From positions 154,728-218,727 of the forward strand of contig NZ_RQXT01000005.1 in NCBI RefSeq assembly GCF_003863365.1: a DNA stretch of 64,000 nucleotides, written 5' to 3'. This stretch comes from Mesorhizobium tamadayense (lineage in GTDB: Bacteria; Pseudomonadota; Alphaproteobacteria; Rhizobiales; Rhizobiaceae). Positions 1-8,643 of this stretch are shown piece after piece. Each line of letters opens with the position of its first letter. The stretch's first letter is position 1. A model generated the notes under the pieces. The model was not told the DNA's origin, did not search any database, and was given only the letters and a program-made list of their open reading frames with translations. A program made the translations under genes and the position numbers.

Positions 1-580
1 CGATCTGGTCGAATAGTTTGAGCGCGTCCGCCGACTTGCCTTCCTTCCAGGCGGCAAGGCCGAGCGCCTCGCGCGCCGAGCTGCGCAGCGGGTTGGTGTC
101 GGCGGTGAGCGCCTCGACCCGGCTGGAGACATCGGCAAACGAGCCGTGGTCGACCAGCAGCAGCGCCGCCCTCAGCCGCGCCATATCGCGGATGCCGGCG
201 GGAATGGCGCTGTCGGCGGCGACCTCGTCGAAATCCTTGACGGCGGCATCGACGTCGCCCTTGTCGGCCTTGACGGTCGCGGCGCGCATGCGGGCGAGCA
301 GCGGATAGGCGCCGTAGCCATCCTTTCCCAGCTGATCGAGAGCGGCGATCGCCTCGTCGTTCTTGCCGTCATTGGCGAGCTTCAGCGCCTGCGAGAAGGC
401 GTCGCCCGAACGGTTTGCGCGGGTCTCGTCCCAGTAGCGGTAGCCAACGAAGGCGGCGGTGCCGACCACCACAAGGATGGCCAGGCCAAGCAGGGCCGGA
501 CCAAAGCGATCCCACAGCGCCTGCGCCTGCTCGCGACGAATCTCTTCGTTCACTTCGCGGATAAAACTGTCGTCCGACAT
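1..580 (-). CDS. YfgM-like tetratricopeptide membrane protein, partial (3' end outside window)
   Basis: The frame starts at ATG 580 and runs off the left edge with no stop (193 codons visible). The N-terminus is a short charged cytoplasmic segment (MSDDSFIREVNEEIRREQ), followed by one membrane segment at about residues 29-47 (ALLGLAILVVVGTAAFVGY). After it comes an alanine-rich helical region with repeated small/large pairing typical of TPR repeats. This matches the TPR_21/YfgM family, inner-membrane proteins with a periplasmic TPR domain linked to the Sec translocon and envelope proteins. In many alphaproteobacteria this gene precedes a BamB-like gene and der; those would lie outside the window. 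Confidence 0.75.
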   Translation of the reverse strand, partial: MSDDSFIREVNEEIRREQAQALWDRFGPALLGLAILVVVGTAAFVGYRYWDETRANRSGDAFSQALKLANDGKNDEAIAALDQLGKDGYGAYPLLARMRAATVKADKGDVDAAVKDFDEVAADSAIPAGIRDMARLRAALLLVDHGSFADVSSRVEALTADTNPLRSSAREALGLAAWKEGKSADALKLFDQI

Positions 581-780
581 CAATCAAAAACCATTGCGGC
601 CCAGGACGGGGCGCTTCTTGAGCCCGCGTTTTAGCGAAATTTTAGCCGCATGGAAGGGGTGCTGCCGGAAAATCGGAGGGACAAGCTGAAGCGGCTCCAA
701 GACTGCCCGGAACGCATCGATGCCACATTTGGGCGATAGCCGGCTTCCCGACACCCCGAAAGATTCCCGAAAAGTTGCCA

Positions 781-1794
781 ATGCCACCTTTGTTCCGTGT
801 CCTTGCGTTCGGTCTCGCGTCGCTTGCCTCCGTTGCCGCCGCCTTCGCCGATCCGCCCAAGCCGCTTGAGCCCGTCGCGGCGAAGCCAAAGCAGATCGTG
901 CTTATCTCCTTCGACAGCGCGCGCGAGATCTCGCAATGGGAGCGCAGCCGCGCGCTGGCGAAACGCACCGGCGCGCATTTCACTTATTTTCTCTCATGCG
1001 TCTTCCTGCTCTCGCCGGATACACGCAGCGAGTACACGGCACCCGGCAAGGGCGCCGGCAAATCGAATATCGGCTTTGCCGCCTCCAGGCAGGAGGTGGC
1101 GGACCGGCTGGAACAGATCCGGCTCGCGGCCGCGGAAGGCCACGACATCGGCAGCCATGCCTGCGGCCATTTCGACGGCAAGGACTGGAGCAAGGCCGAC
1201 TGGCTGGCCGAATTCTCCGCGTTCCGGCGCATCCTTGAGAATGCCTACGCGCTCAACGGCATTTCGCCCGAGCCGGCTGGCTGGCGCGATTTCGCACGCC
1301 ATGCCGTGAACGGTTTTCGCGCGCCGTACCTCTCGACCGACAAGGCGCTTTACGAAGCGCTGCCCGCGGCCGGCTTCGAGTACGACGCTAGCGGGGTTTC
1401 GCCAGGCCCTGCCCTGCCGCCGACCAAGAACGGCGTCATGCGCTTTGCGCTGCCGCTGATTCCGGAAGGGCCGAAAGCCAAGCCGGTGGTCGCCATGGAC
1501 TACAATCTCTATGTCCGCCATTCGGGCGGCTTCGAGAAGCCGTCGCAGGCAGGCGAGTTCGCCGACCGCGCCTACCGGGCGTTCCGCGGCGCTTTCGATG
1601 CGCAATACAACGGCAAGCGACTGCCGCTCGAGCTCGGCTTCCACTTCACGCAAATGAACAACGGCGCCTATTGGGACGCGCTGGAGCGCTTTGCCAGCGA
1701 TATCTGCGTCCTGCAGCAGGTCGAGTGCATCAGCTTCCGCGATTATGTCGCGCGCCTGCGCTCTGATCAAAAACAGGCTGTGGTGGGCGGCTGA
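781..1794 (+). CDS. Secreted polysaccharide deacetylase-fold protein
   Basis: 337 residues from ATG 781; a TTG two codons upstream is also in frame but is not preferred. The N-terminus is a signal peptide (FRVLAFGLASLASVAAAFA, cleavage near residue 23). NodB-fold landmarks are visible: an ISFDSA strand near residue 42, GHDIGSHACGHFDG around residue 120 (the H-x3-H metal-type motif), and GFRAPYL near 178. The pattern fits a carbohydrate esterase family 4-like protein acting on a periplasmic or cell-wall glycan. The second Asp of the usual catalytic TFDDG is replaced by Ser, so activity is uncertain. The stop codon lies inside a terminator hairpin. Confidence 0.65.
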   Translation: MPPLFRVLAFGLASLASVAAAFADPPKPLEPVAAKPKQIVLISFDSAREISQWERSRALAKRTGAHFTYFLSCVFLLSPDTRSEYTAPGKGAGKSNIGFAASRQEVADRLEQIRLAAAEGHDIGSHACGHFDGKDWSKADWLAEFSAFRRILENAYALNGISPEPAGWRDFARHAVNGFRAPYLSTDKALYEALPAAGFEYDASGVSPGPALPPTKNGVMRFALPLIPEGPKAKPVVAMDYNLYVRHSGGFEKPSQAGEFADRAYRAFRGAFDAQYNGKRLPLELGFHFTQMNNGAYWDALERFASDICVLQQVECISFRDYVARLRSDQKQAVVGG

Positions 1795-1809
1795 GCCGCC
1801 CACTTTTCT
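1783..1809 (+). terminator. Rho-independent terminator overlapping the deacetylase stop codon
   Basis: A 9-bp perfect stem (GTGGGCGGC / GCCGCCCAC) with the 3-nt loop TGA, followed by TTTTCT. The loop is the stop codon itself. It separates the plus-strand gene from convergent bacA, which ends 10 nt downstream. Confidence 0.8.
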
Positions 1810-1818
1810 CCGACAACA

Positions 1819-3081
1819 TCAGGCCGGATCGAATTCCTTCGCCTGGCGCTCGATGAAACGGCGGTCGATGTCCGGCAGCGGTTCGCCTTTGATCGTGGCT
1901 TCGAACGCGCGCAGGCGCTTGTGGACCGACAGAAGTTCGACAATCGTCGACCAGGAATTGACGAGATACTGGAACGAACTCGTCACTTGCGAGAACGCCG
2001 AACTGATCTGGTTGATGAGACCCAGCGTTAACGTTCCGGCGATCATCGAAGGAACCATCAGGAAGTAGGGGAAGACAGTATTGGTCTGCAAATAAAGATA
2101 GCGGACCACGTTGAAATAGACATAATGGAAATAGAGTCGGAAGTAATTATGACGCACGTTTTCAAACAATTCGGAAACAGTCGCCGGCTGTGCCCGGGAC
2201 GGATCGTCCTCACCATAAACGAGTTCCTTGCGGTAGGCGGCCTCTACGCGCTGGTTGCGGAATTGCAAACCGGGAAGCTTTATACCTGCGGCGGCGATGC
2301 ATACGGTGCCGAAGATTGCCCAGAAGATCGCAGCCAGAACAAGCGGCTGCGGAACCTGTCCGACGAATGGCAACACCGTGATGTGCTTGGAGTAGCCGAG
2401 CAGAATCGGCATGAAGGCGATTAGCGTCATTATGGAATCGACGAAGCTCGTGCCGAGATCTTCCATGATCCGGGAGAACCGCATCGTGTCCTCCTGCACG
2501 CGCTGGGCAGCGCCCTCGATCTGGCGCAGTCTAGGCCAATGCGACATGTAGTAATTGTTCATTGCGGTGCGCCAACGAAACACCCAGTGGCTGACAAAGA
2601 AGTTCGTCAAAACCAGCACGGTAACGGCCACGAGTGCGATACCTAGGAAGGTTATTATCTGCGCGTAAAGATCACTTTCTGTCGCCTGAACGCTTTTGCT
2701 CACGATGCCCTGAATCAGATCCCAAAACGGCCCATACCAGGCATTGATCGCGACGCTTACCTGCACTTGGAAATAGGTTGTAAACAGGATCAGAGAACTG
2801 CCAAGAATCGACCAGCGAGCCCACGGGTGCGGGGAATACACATGCCAGAAGGCGTGAAAGGCCAGCACCCCAAGCGCAAAATAGATGTAGAACCAAAGGA
2901 ATGGAGCCGACCAGAACACCGAAACGCCGATGATGGGCGGCGCTTCAGCAGCGGCGGGAGGCAATCCGATGAAGGCGCCAAGCTGCGCGCCGCCCAGAAA
3001 CCATACGGCCACCATGACCGCACTCCATAAGACCGCCGAGGTGAAAAACAGCTTCGGCTGCGGGAAGAAGGATACGAACAC
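1819..3081 (-). CDS. bacA: BacA/SbmA family peptide transporter
   Basis: 420 residues, the usual length of rhizobial BacA (SbmA is about 406). The N-terminus and the block [18 protein letters not shown] followed by [20 protein letters not shown] are strongly characteristic of the SbmA/BacA family, which resembles the membrane half of an ABC transporter but has no ATPase domain. BacA imports proline-rich and nodule-specific cysteine-rich peptides, affects very-long-chain fatty acids of lipid A, and is needed for bacteroid survival in IRLC-legume symbioses. Several hydrophobic segments are visible (residues about 10-35, 55-75, 90-115, 140-165, 205-225, 245-270, 330-355). The gene is clearly AT-richer than its neighbours, for example 25 of 60 G+C at 2101-2160 against 43 of 60 at 3421-3480. 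Confidence 0.92.
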   Translation of the reverse strand: MFVSFFPQPKLFFTSAVLWSAVMVAVWFLGGAQLGAFIGLPPAAAEAPPIIGVSVFWSAPFLWFYIYFALGVLAFHAFWHVYSPHPWARWSILGSSLILFTTYFQVQVSVAINAWYGPFWDLIQGIVSKSVQATESDLYAQIITFLGIALVAVTVLVLTNFFVSHWVFRWRTAMNNYYMSHWPRLRQIEGAAQRVQEDTMRFSRIMEDLGTSFVDSIMTLIAFMPILLGYSKHITVLPFVGQVPQPLVLAAIFWAIFGTVCIAAAGIKLPGLQFRNQRVEAAYRKELVYGEDDPSRAQPATVSELFENVRHNYFRLYFHYVYFNVVRYLYLQTNTVFPYFLMVPSMIAGTLTLGLINQISSAFSQVTSSFQYLVNSWSTIVELLSVHKRLRAFEATIKGEPLPDIDRRFIERQAKEFDPA

Positions 3082-3201
3082 TGTGACGGGTTTCCTCGGT
3101 CTGACCGCAAATCAGCGGCGTTGCTGTTCGGCAGGCATAAGCTCACACATTAGTTGGAAAGAAAATGCCTGCCCGCTGCCCGGTACCGAGCAAAACCATA
3201 A

Positions 3202-4359
3202 TCATGGCGATTTTGGTGCAGCCGACCAGGCGATGACGCCGGAAGCGAGCAGCGCGGCGGCCGCCATCACCGAAGCAAGCACGTAATTCCCCGCGGCCTG
3301 AGCGAGCAGACCGGCGGCGATCGGGCCGATGATCTGGCCGAGGCCGAAGGCGGCCGTCATCACCGCGAAGATGCGGCGCGGCGCCTGCGGCGCAAGCCGC
3401 CTCGCCGTCTGCAGGCCGAGCGCGGTGATGGCGATGAAGGTGCCGCCGAGAAGCACGCCGGCGAGCAGCGGCCCGGTGAACCCTTTGACGACGACGCTGG
3501 CGGTGACGCCGACCACCTCGACCAGGCAGCTTACGGCATAGGCCGTGTAAAGCCCGGTCCTGCTGGCGAGCTTCTGCCAGAACCAGGTCGATGGAAAACC
3601 GGCAAGGCCGGCGACCATCCAGACGGCGGCCTCGAAGACCCGCCCGCCGCCGCCCTGGCGAACGATGGCGACCAGGAAAGTCGCCGTCACCACATAACCA
3701 AAGCCGAACAGCCCGTAGGCGACGATCATCTTTGCCAGCGACCTGTCCTTGGGCAGCGCCGGCTCGCGACCGTCGACGCCATTGGCAGGCGTGACCGAGC
3801 CGGCGAGCAGCGCGACAACGAGAAGGCCAACTGCCGAAAGCGCTCCGGACCAAAGCCAGCCAGCGGCCCAGCCAGCGTGTTCTGTGACGAGAATGGCGAG
3901 CAGCACCGAGGATCCTGCGATGCCCAGCCCGACACCGCCGAAGTGCAGCGCCTGCAGGTCGCCGCGGCCGGCGGCGGCAAGATGGCTGAAGAGGATCGAG
4001 GCCATGAACACCATGACGAAGGCGCTTGCGAGGCCGGCAAGGAAGCGGATGACGATGAATGCCGCCATCGTCTCGTTCAGCCCCATGAGCCCGGCGAGCA
4101 CGGCACTGGCGGCAAGGCTGACGAACATCAGCAGGCGCTCGCGGCCGTGCGCCCAGCCGCCTGCCGCGGCGAGCGCGCCGATCAGGTAGCCGAGATAGTT
4201 GGCGGAGGCTATCCAGCCGGCGTCGGCCGGCGTCAGGTGCAGCTCCTCCATCATGCCGGGCAGGATCGGCGTGTAGACGAAGCGGCCAATGCCCATGGCG
4301 ACGGCAAGCGCGACCATGCCGGCGATAGCGAGGCGCAAGGGGGATGGCGGGGCGTTCAT
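3202..4359 (-). CDS. MFS transporter, YbfB/YjiJ family
   Basis: 385 residues from ATG 4359 (an upstream in-frame ATG at 4395 lacks a ribosome site). About 12 membrane segments are evident. The start LAIAGMVALAVAMGIGRFVY followed by TPILPGMM and the helix GWIASANYLGYLIGALAAA are hallmarks of the YbfB/YjiJ group of major facilitator exporters, whose substrates are mostly unknown. It lies downstream on the same strand as the small gene at 4432 and is divergent from the LysR gene at 4726. An arabinose-type or drug efflux role is only family-level guesswork. Confidence 0.8.
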   Translation of the reverse strand: MNAPPSPLRLAIAGMVALAVAMGIGRFVYTPILPGMMEELHLTPADAGWIASANYLGYLIGALAAAGGWAHGRERLLMFVSLAASAVLAGLMGLNETMAAFIVIRFLAGLASAFVMVFMASILFSHLAAAGRGDLQALHFGGVGLGIAGSSVLLAILVTEHAGWAAGWLWSGALSAVGLLVVALLAGSVTPANGVDGREPALPKDRSLAKMIVAYGLFGFGYVVTATFLVAIVRQGGGGRVFEAAVWMVAGLAGFPSTWFWQKLASRTGLYTAYAVSCLVEVVGVTASVVVKGFTGPLLAGVLLGGTFIAITALGLQTARRLAPQAPRRIFAVMTAAFGLGQIIGPIAAGLLAQAAGNYVLASVMAAAALLASGVIAWSAAPKSP

Positions 4360-4431
4360 TGCAGCGCAACATAAGTGCGCGCGCAGGCGAAACAATGCGT
4401 TTGTGTTGGGCCAGTTCGGCTCAGGCGGCTT

Positions 4432-4629
4432 TCAGCGGCAGGCCGTCTCGTAAGCCGTGCGGTGCGCGGTCAGCCGGAACGGCATGTCGCCTAGCTCGCG
4501 CTCCGACATCGTGTCGAGCACTGGATGCGACAGCGGATCGACGACCCAGCGGGCGACCTCGCCGTCATCGGGCCGAACCTGTCTCGGCTCGGCGCCGGAA
4601 AGCCCCTTCAGCAAAGATAAAATCTTCAT
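4432..4629 (-). CDS. Small conserved-looking protein of unknown function (65 aa)
   Basis: The ORF begins at ATG 4629 with a good ribosome site on the minus strand (TTGGAGG, 7 nt before the start), which supports it as real. The protein is hydrophilic after a short amphipathic start (MKILSLLKGLSG) and carries DPLSHPVLDTMSERELGDMP, an ordered-looking conserved-type stretch. No known domain is recognised. It lies in the gap between the divergent MFS and LysR genes and is transcribed toward the MFS gene, so it may share a promoter region with LysR. Confidence 0.55.
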   Translation of the reverse strand: MKILSLLKGLSGAEPRQVRPDDGEVARWVVDPLSHPVLDTMSERELGDMPFRLTAHRTAYETACR

Positions 4630-4725
4630 CGGATTGCCTCCAAGGTCTAGCTTGTCTTGCTAAAATCCGCCCTTTCCCGCCAAGTTTCAATTGAGATTTC
4701 GGTCCTGCCGGTTTAGAAAAACTGA

Positions 4726-5640
4726 ATGGCTATGCTGAACCGCGTCCATCTCAACGGCCTGCGCGCCGTCGAAACCGTCGCCCGGCTGGGCTCGCTCGCG
4801 GCTGCGGCCGGCGAGCTCAACGTCTCGGTCAGCGCCGTCAGTCAGCAGATCAAGCGCACCGAAAAGCAGCTCGGCCAAGCGCTGTTCGAGCGGACGCCCG
4901 GCGGCCTGGTGCCGACGGAATTCGGCGCCATCTTCACCGCGCGGCTGAGCGCCGGCTTCCGTGAGCTCGCGCAGGCGGTGGCGCTCGCCGACGAGGCGAG
5001 CGAATGCACGCTGGTGGTTTCGGTGGCGCCGGCCTTCGCCTCGAAATGGCTGCTGCCCAGGCTGTCGCGGCATTTCGCCCGCCACCCGAACGTTTTGCTG
5101 CGGATCGACGCTTCGGCTCGTATCGCCGACCTCGACCATTCCGACATCGATATCGCCATCCGGCTTGGCGACGGCAAATGGCCGGGCGGCCGGGCAGAGC
5201 TTCTGCTGGCGCAAGAGGTGTTTCCGGTCTGCGCGCCGTCGATCGCCGCCAAGCTGAAATCGATTGACGACCTGGCGCAGACCTGCGCCATCACCGACGA
5301 ACGGGCGATGATCAGCTGGGACAGCTGGTTCGAGGCGGCGGGCGTCGAGCCGGTCACCTTCCTCAAGGGCGCGCGCTTCACCGATCCGATGCTTTGCCTG
5401 GAATCGGCGATCGCCGGCCACGGCGTGATGCTCGCCTGGCAATTGCTGACCGCCGATGCGCTGGCCGACGGACGGCTGGTCGCGCCCTTCGGCGTGCGCG
5501 CGCAAAGCGGGCTCGGCTATTGGCTGGTGACATCGGCCACGAAGAGCGAGAGCCGCAAGGTGCGCGACTTCAAGGCCTGGATCCGCGAGGAGATCGAAGC
5601 GACCATGGCGCAGTTCAGGGCGTTGGACAACGCCGCCTGA
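4726..5640 (+). CDS. LysR-family transcriptional regulator, GcvA-like
   Basis: 304 residues. The winged HTH is at residues 5-65 (HLNGLRAVETVARLGSLAAA, then VSVSAVSQQIKRTEKQLGQ and LFERTPGGLVPTEFG). The C-terminal type-2 periplasmic-binding effector domain (about 95-295) contains PAFASKWLLPRLSRHFARHP and DIDIAIRLGDG, typical of the GcvA/AmpR subgroup. The start ATG 4726 keeps the canonical N-terminus. The likely target is the divergent minus-strand pair (small ORF and MFS) or the following aminopeptidase; the effector is unknown. Confidence 0.88.
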   Translation: MAMLNRVHLNGLRAVETVARLGSLAAAAGELNVSVSAVSQQIKRTEKQLGQALFERTPGGLVPTEFGAIFTARLSAGFRELAQAVALADEASECTLVVSVAPAFASKWLLPRLSRHFARHPNVLLRIDASARIADLDHSDIDIAIRLGDGKWPGGRAELLLAQEVFPVCAPSIAAKLKSIDDLAQTCAITDERAMISWDSWFEAAGVEPVTFLKGARFTDPMLCLESAIAGHGVMLAWQLLTADALADGRLVAPFGVRAQSGLGYWLVTSATKSESRKVRDFKAWIREEIEATMAQFRALDNAA

Positions 5641-5718
5641 CCCAGTCGATCGCAGTGGAAAGGCCAAGCTCGCCGGTCTATGTAAGGGCCAGACCCCAAC
5701 ATAACGGCAGGCAGGATC

Positions 5719-6975
5719 ATGACCACACATTCGCGCGGTGTCTCGGCAACCATCGACCCGGTGAAGCTCGACAGGCTGGCCGAGGTCGCCGTCAAGGTCG
5801 GGCTGCAGCTGCAGCCGGGACAGGACTTGGTGCTGACCTCGTCCATCGCGGCGCTGCCACTGACCAGGCGCATCGTCGAGCATGCCTACAAGGCCGGCGC
5901 CGGGCTGGTGACGCCGATCTTCAACGACGACGAGATCACGCTGGCGCGCTTCCGCTACGGCGCCGACGCCGGCTTCGACCGCGCCGCCGGCTGGCTCTAT
6001 GAAGGCATGGCAAAGGCCTTCTCCAACAATGCGGCGCGGCTCGCGGTGCGCGGCGAGGATCCCTCGCTGCTGTCGGCGCAGGACCCGGCCAAGGTGTCGC
6101 GCGCCAACAAGGCGAACTCGATGGCCTACCAGCCGGCGCTGGAGAAGATCACCGGCTTCGACATCAACTGGAACATCGTCGCCTATCCCGATCTTGCCTG
6201 GGCTAGCCAAGTGTTCCCGGGCGAGCCCGACGACGTCGCGGTTGCGAAGCTCGCCGACGCCATCTTCGCGGCCTCGCGCGTGGACGTCGAGGATCCGATC
6301 GGCAACTGGAAGGCGCATAACGCCGCCTTGGCCGAGCGCACGAAATGGCTGAACGAGCACAATTTCCACGCGCTGCATTTCACCGGGCCCGGCACCGACC
6401 TGACCGTCGGACTGGCTGAGGGCCATGAATGGATGGGCGGCGCCTCGACGGCCAAGAACGGCATCACCTGCAACCCGAACATCCCGACCGAGGAGGTCTT
6501 CACCACGCCACATGCCTCGCGGGTCGAAGGCCACGTCTCCTCGACCAAGCCGCTCTCCTATCAGGGCACGCTGATCGACGAGATTTCGGTCCGCTTCGAG
6601 GGCGGGCGGATCGTCGAGGCCAAGGCCTCGAAGGGCGAGGATGTGCTGAAGAAGGTGCTCGACACCGACGAGGGCGCGCGCCGGCTCGGCGAGGTGGCGC
6701 TAGTGCCGCATTCCTCGCCGATCTCGAAGAGTGGGCTGTTGTTCTTCAACACGCTGTTCGACGAGAATGCCGCCTGCCACATCGCGTTGGGGCAGTGCTA
6801 TTCCAAGTGCTTCGTCAACGGCGCCTCGCTCAGCCAGGACGAGATCGCCGAGCGCGGCGGCAACAAGAGTTTCATTCACATCGACTGGATGATCGGCTCG
6901 GACAAGATCGACATCGACGGCCTGGCCAAGGACGGCCGCCGCGTGCCGGTCATGCGCAAGGGCGAGTGGGCCTGA
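5719..6975 (+). CDS. Aminopeptidase, peptidase family M29 (aminopeptidase T type)
   Basis: 418 residues, full length for M29 metallopeptidases. The N-terminal domain shows LAEVAVKVGLQLQPGQDLVL. The metal-binding C-terminal half includes NIPTEEVFTTPHASRVEGHV, GEVALVPHSSPIS, the NAACHIALGQCY block and SFIHIDWMIGS near the end, all standard M29 motifs carrying the Glu/His/Asp ligands of the cocatalytic metal pair. It is a cytoplasmic enzyme removing N-terminal residues from peptides. It begins 78 nt after the LysR gene on the same strand. A palindromic repeat follows its stop codon. Confidence 0.92.
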   Translation: MTTHSRGVSATIDPVKLDRLAEVAVKVGLQLQPGQDLVLTSSIAALPLTRRIVEHAYKAGAGLVTPIFNDDEITLARFRYGADAGFDRAAGWLYEGMAKAFSNNAARLAVRGEDPSLLSAQDPAKVSRANKANSMAYQPALEKITGFDINWNIVAYPDLAWASQVFPGEPDDVAVAKLADAIFAASRVDVEDPIGNWKAHNAALAERTKWLNEHNFHALHFTGPGTDLTVGLAEGHEWMGGASTAKNGITCNPNIPTEEVFTTPHASRVEGHVSSTKPLSYQGTLIDEISVRFEGGRIVEAKASKGEDVLKKVLDTDEGARRLGEVALVPHSSPISKSGLLFFNTLFDENAACHIALGQCYSKCFVNGASLSQDEIAERGGNKSFIHIDWMIGSDKIDIDGLAKDGRRVPVMRKGEWA

Positions 6976-6993
6976 GAGAACTGATTGTCTTGC

Positions 6994-7037
6994 GCAATTC
7001 CGGGCGGAGAACCGCTGCACGCTTTTCCTGGAATTGC
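6994..7037. repeat. 44-nt interspersed palindromic repeat, copy 1
   Basis: Outer arms GCAATTCC / GGAATTGC enclose a conserved core (CGGAGAACCGCTGC region). A second copy at 15679-15722 has the same length and differs at 3 of 44 positions, so this is a dispersed element rather than a chance hairpin. It lies between the M29 stop codon and the DUF488 ribosome site. Confidence 0.8.
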
Positions 7038-7054
7038 TTGGCAAGGGAGGCGTG

Positions 7055-7408
7055 ATGGCCTTCGACCTGGCGGTGAAGCGCATCTACGAGGCGCCCGAGA
7101 AGACCGACGGCCAGCGGGTGCTGGTGGACCGCATCTGGCCGCGCGGTGTTGCCAAGAAGGACGCCGAGCTGGCGCTCTGGCTGAAGGAAATCGCGCCGAG
7201 CGAGGAACTGCGCAAATGGTTCGGGCATGACCCCGGGCGCTGGCTAGAATTCCAGAAGCGGTATCGCGCGGAGCTTGAGCACAACGAAGAGGCGGTAGCG
7301 CAATTGCGAGGGCTGCTGCGCGAGGGCAAGGTGACGCTGCTCTATGGGGCGCATGACGAGGCGCACAACAACGCAGTGGCGCTGGCTGGATATTTGCGAA
7401 GGGCGTGA
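7055..7408 (+). CDS. DUF488 family protein
   Basis: 117 residues from ATG 7055, preceded by AAGGGAGG with 4-nt spacing; a TTG at 7034 lies inside the repeat and is not used. The pattern VKRIYEAPEKTDGQRVLVDR, WPRGVAKK, WLKEIAPSEELRKWFGHDP and VTLLYGAHDEAHNNAVAL defines the DUF488/YeaO group of small cytoplasmic proteins of unknown biochemical function, often misnamed uroporphyrin methyltransferases. No operon partner is obvious; a repeat lies on each side. Confidence 0.88.
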   Translation: MAFDLAVKRIYEAPEKTDGQRVLVDRIWPRGVAKKDAELALWLKEIAPSEELRKWFGHDPGRWLEFQKRYRAELEHNEEAVAQLRGLLREGKVTLLYGAHDEAHNNAVALAGYLRRA

Positions 7409-7410
7409 CC

Positions 7411-7592
7411 TCTCGTTCGTCACCTCGGGCTTGACCCGAGGATCCATGCCGTGACCTCCGCCGAAGGATGCAGCGGAGAAGAATCTGCACCCGTTGCAAC
7501 TCTCAAAGGTCGCGGCATGGATCCTATGGTCTGCGCCGCGTCGCTCCGCTCCTTGCTCCGCCATCGGATGACGATGCCACGGAGGCTGCGCC
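7411..7592. repeat. Intergenic palindromic repeat element
   Basis: The 17-nt arms at 7440-7456 and 7508-7524 (GGATCCATGCCGTGACC and its near-perfect complement, one mismatch) define a long stem. An outer stem, CTCGGGCTTGACCCGAG, lies at 7424-7440. This is the familiar class of alphaproteobacterial intergenic mosaic palindromes. No coding potential is seen, and it fills the gap between two convergent genes. Confidence 0.65.
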
Positions 7593-7940
7593 CTACCCAA
7601 CCGCTTCCTGATAAACCTCCGGCTTGAACCCAACCAGAATACGCTCGCCGACTTCCAGCACCGGGCGCTTGATCATCGTCGGCTTGGCGAGCATCAGCGT
7701 CTTGGCCTTCTTCTCGTCGAGCGCTTCCTTGTCCTTCTCGGACAACTCGCGAAAAGTCGTGCTTGCCTTGTTGAGGAGCTTTTCCCAGCCGATCTTGCCG
7801 ACCCAGCCATTCAGCCTCTGCGCCTCGATCCCTTCGGCCCGGTAATCGTGGAAGCGGTAAGCGACGTCATGGCTCTCCAGCCAGACGCGCGCCTTCTTGA
7901 TCGTGTCGCAGTTGGTGATGCCGTACATGACGATCGTCAA
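7593..7940 (-). CDS. ArsC/Spx-family reductase-like protein (YffB type)
   Basis: 115 residues from TTG 7940, chosen because GAGG lies 7 nt upstream and the family N-terminus (xTIVMYGITNCDTIKKARVW) is preserved; ATG 7928 is an alternative. The thioredoxin-like fold carries a single N-terminal Cys in NCDT (the family's NCxT motif), and TMIKRPVLE with GFKPEVYQE matches the conserved C-terminus. It is related to arsenate reductase ArsC, but YffB proteins appear to be glutathione-dependent thiol reductases of unclear substrate. It is monocistronic and converges on the DUF488 gene. Confidence 0.85.
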   Translation of the reverse strand: MTIVMYGITNCDTIKKARVWLESHDVAYRFHDYRAEGIEAQRLNGWVGKIGWEKLLNKASTTFRELSEKDKEALDEKKAKTLMLAKPTMIKRPVLEVGERILVGFKPEVYQEAVG

Positions 7941-8119
7941 ACTCAGACCTCGGGCGGATGGGATTGCGAATCTGAGCGAACGTAAGCCTGCCTCTGCCGC
8001 TTTGCCAGCGGGACTATGTGAAGACGATTTGACGCGCCCATGGCGGCCGAGGCGTCATCCTGGCCGCCATGCCGGTTGCCAACCGTGCAGCGACATGCGC
8101 TGGCTGCTGGTTTTAGGCC

Positions 8120-8473
8120 TCAATAGTAGAAGCGCTCTTCGCTGATCTTGCCGTTCCTGACCGTGTAGAGGCCGACCTCATCAATGGTGGTGCGCTCGCC
8201 AGTGGCCTTGGGCGTTATGTCGAACTTGAAGCGCAATGCGAATTGATCGCCATTGACGTAGGGGCCATCAATCGAACCGCCATGAACTTCGTTGTTCGCC
8301 TGCCACCACTCACCCTTCTGCCTCACAGCTTCCTTTCCCCGGCAGACATCGTTCGGCCCTTCCATGGCTTCATAACTGACGATGTCGTCGGCATTGTACT
8401 TTGCAGCGGCGCTTGCGCTGTCGCCCTGCCTGAGCATCTCGGTGAAATCCTTGGCAATTTCCGCAATGGTCAT
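8120..8473 (-). CDS. SnoaL-like / NTF2-fold small protein
   Basis: 117 residues with a very strong ribosome site (AAAGGGAGGAAGTC before ATG 8473). The sequence has the SnoaL-like pattern: an N-terminal helix (AEIAKDFTEMLRQGD), then ADDIVSYEAMEG, GKEAVRQKGEWWQ, and C-terminal strands ending ERFYY. These domains form a cone-shaped pocket used for small-molecule isomerisation or as non-catalytic binding proteins. The gaps on either side (7941-8119 and 8474-8643) show no convincing gene. Function is unknown. Confidence 0.8.
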   Translation of the reverse strand: MTIAEIAKDFTEMLRQGDSASAAAKYNADDIVSYEAMEGPNDVCRGKEAVRQKGEWWQANNEVHGGSIDGPYVNGDQFALRFKFDITPKATGERTTIDEVGLYTVRNGKISEERFYY

Positions 8474-8643
8474 GACTTCCTCCCTTTAGGCGCAATGCAA
8501 GTAGGGCGCCGCCTGCCGGCCTGCCACCGCCGGCCTGCTTGTAGCTGACACCTCGTGTCAGGATGCTCGCGGCTGGAGCATTACGCCGCGGCGATCACGG
8601 AACTCAAGTGGCAGACAGCGCCGGCACCTTCGGAACTGATACG

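Noticed and set aside
4687..6534. 615-codon open frame on the minus strand
   Set aside because: It lies antisense to the LysR and M29 genes, both with clear family motifs; long antisense frames are expected in high-GC DNA, and the translation is Arg/Gly/Ala-rich with no domain.
7411..7592. Considered as an insertion-sequence remnant
   Set aside because: There is no transposase frame, no target duplication, and the structure is that of a short palindromic mosaic repeat.
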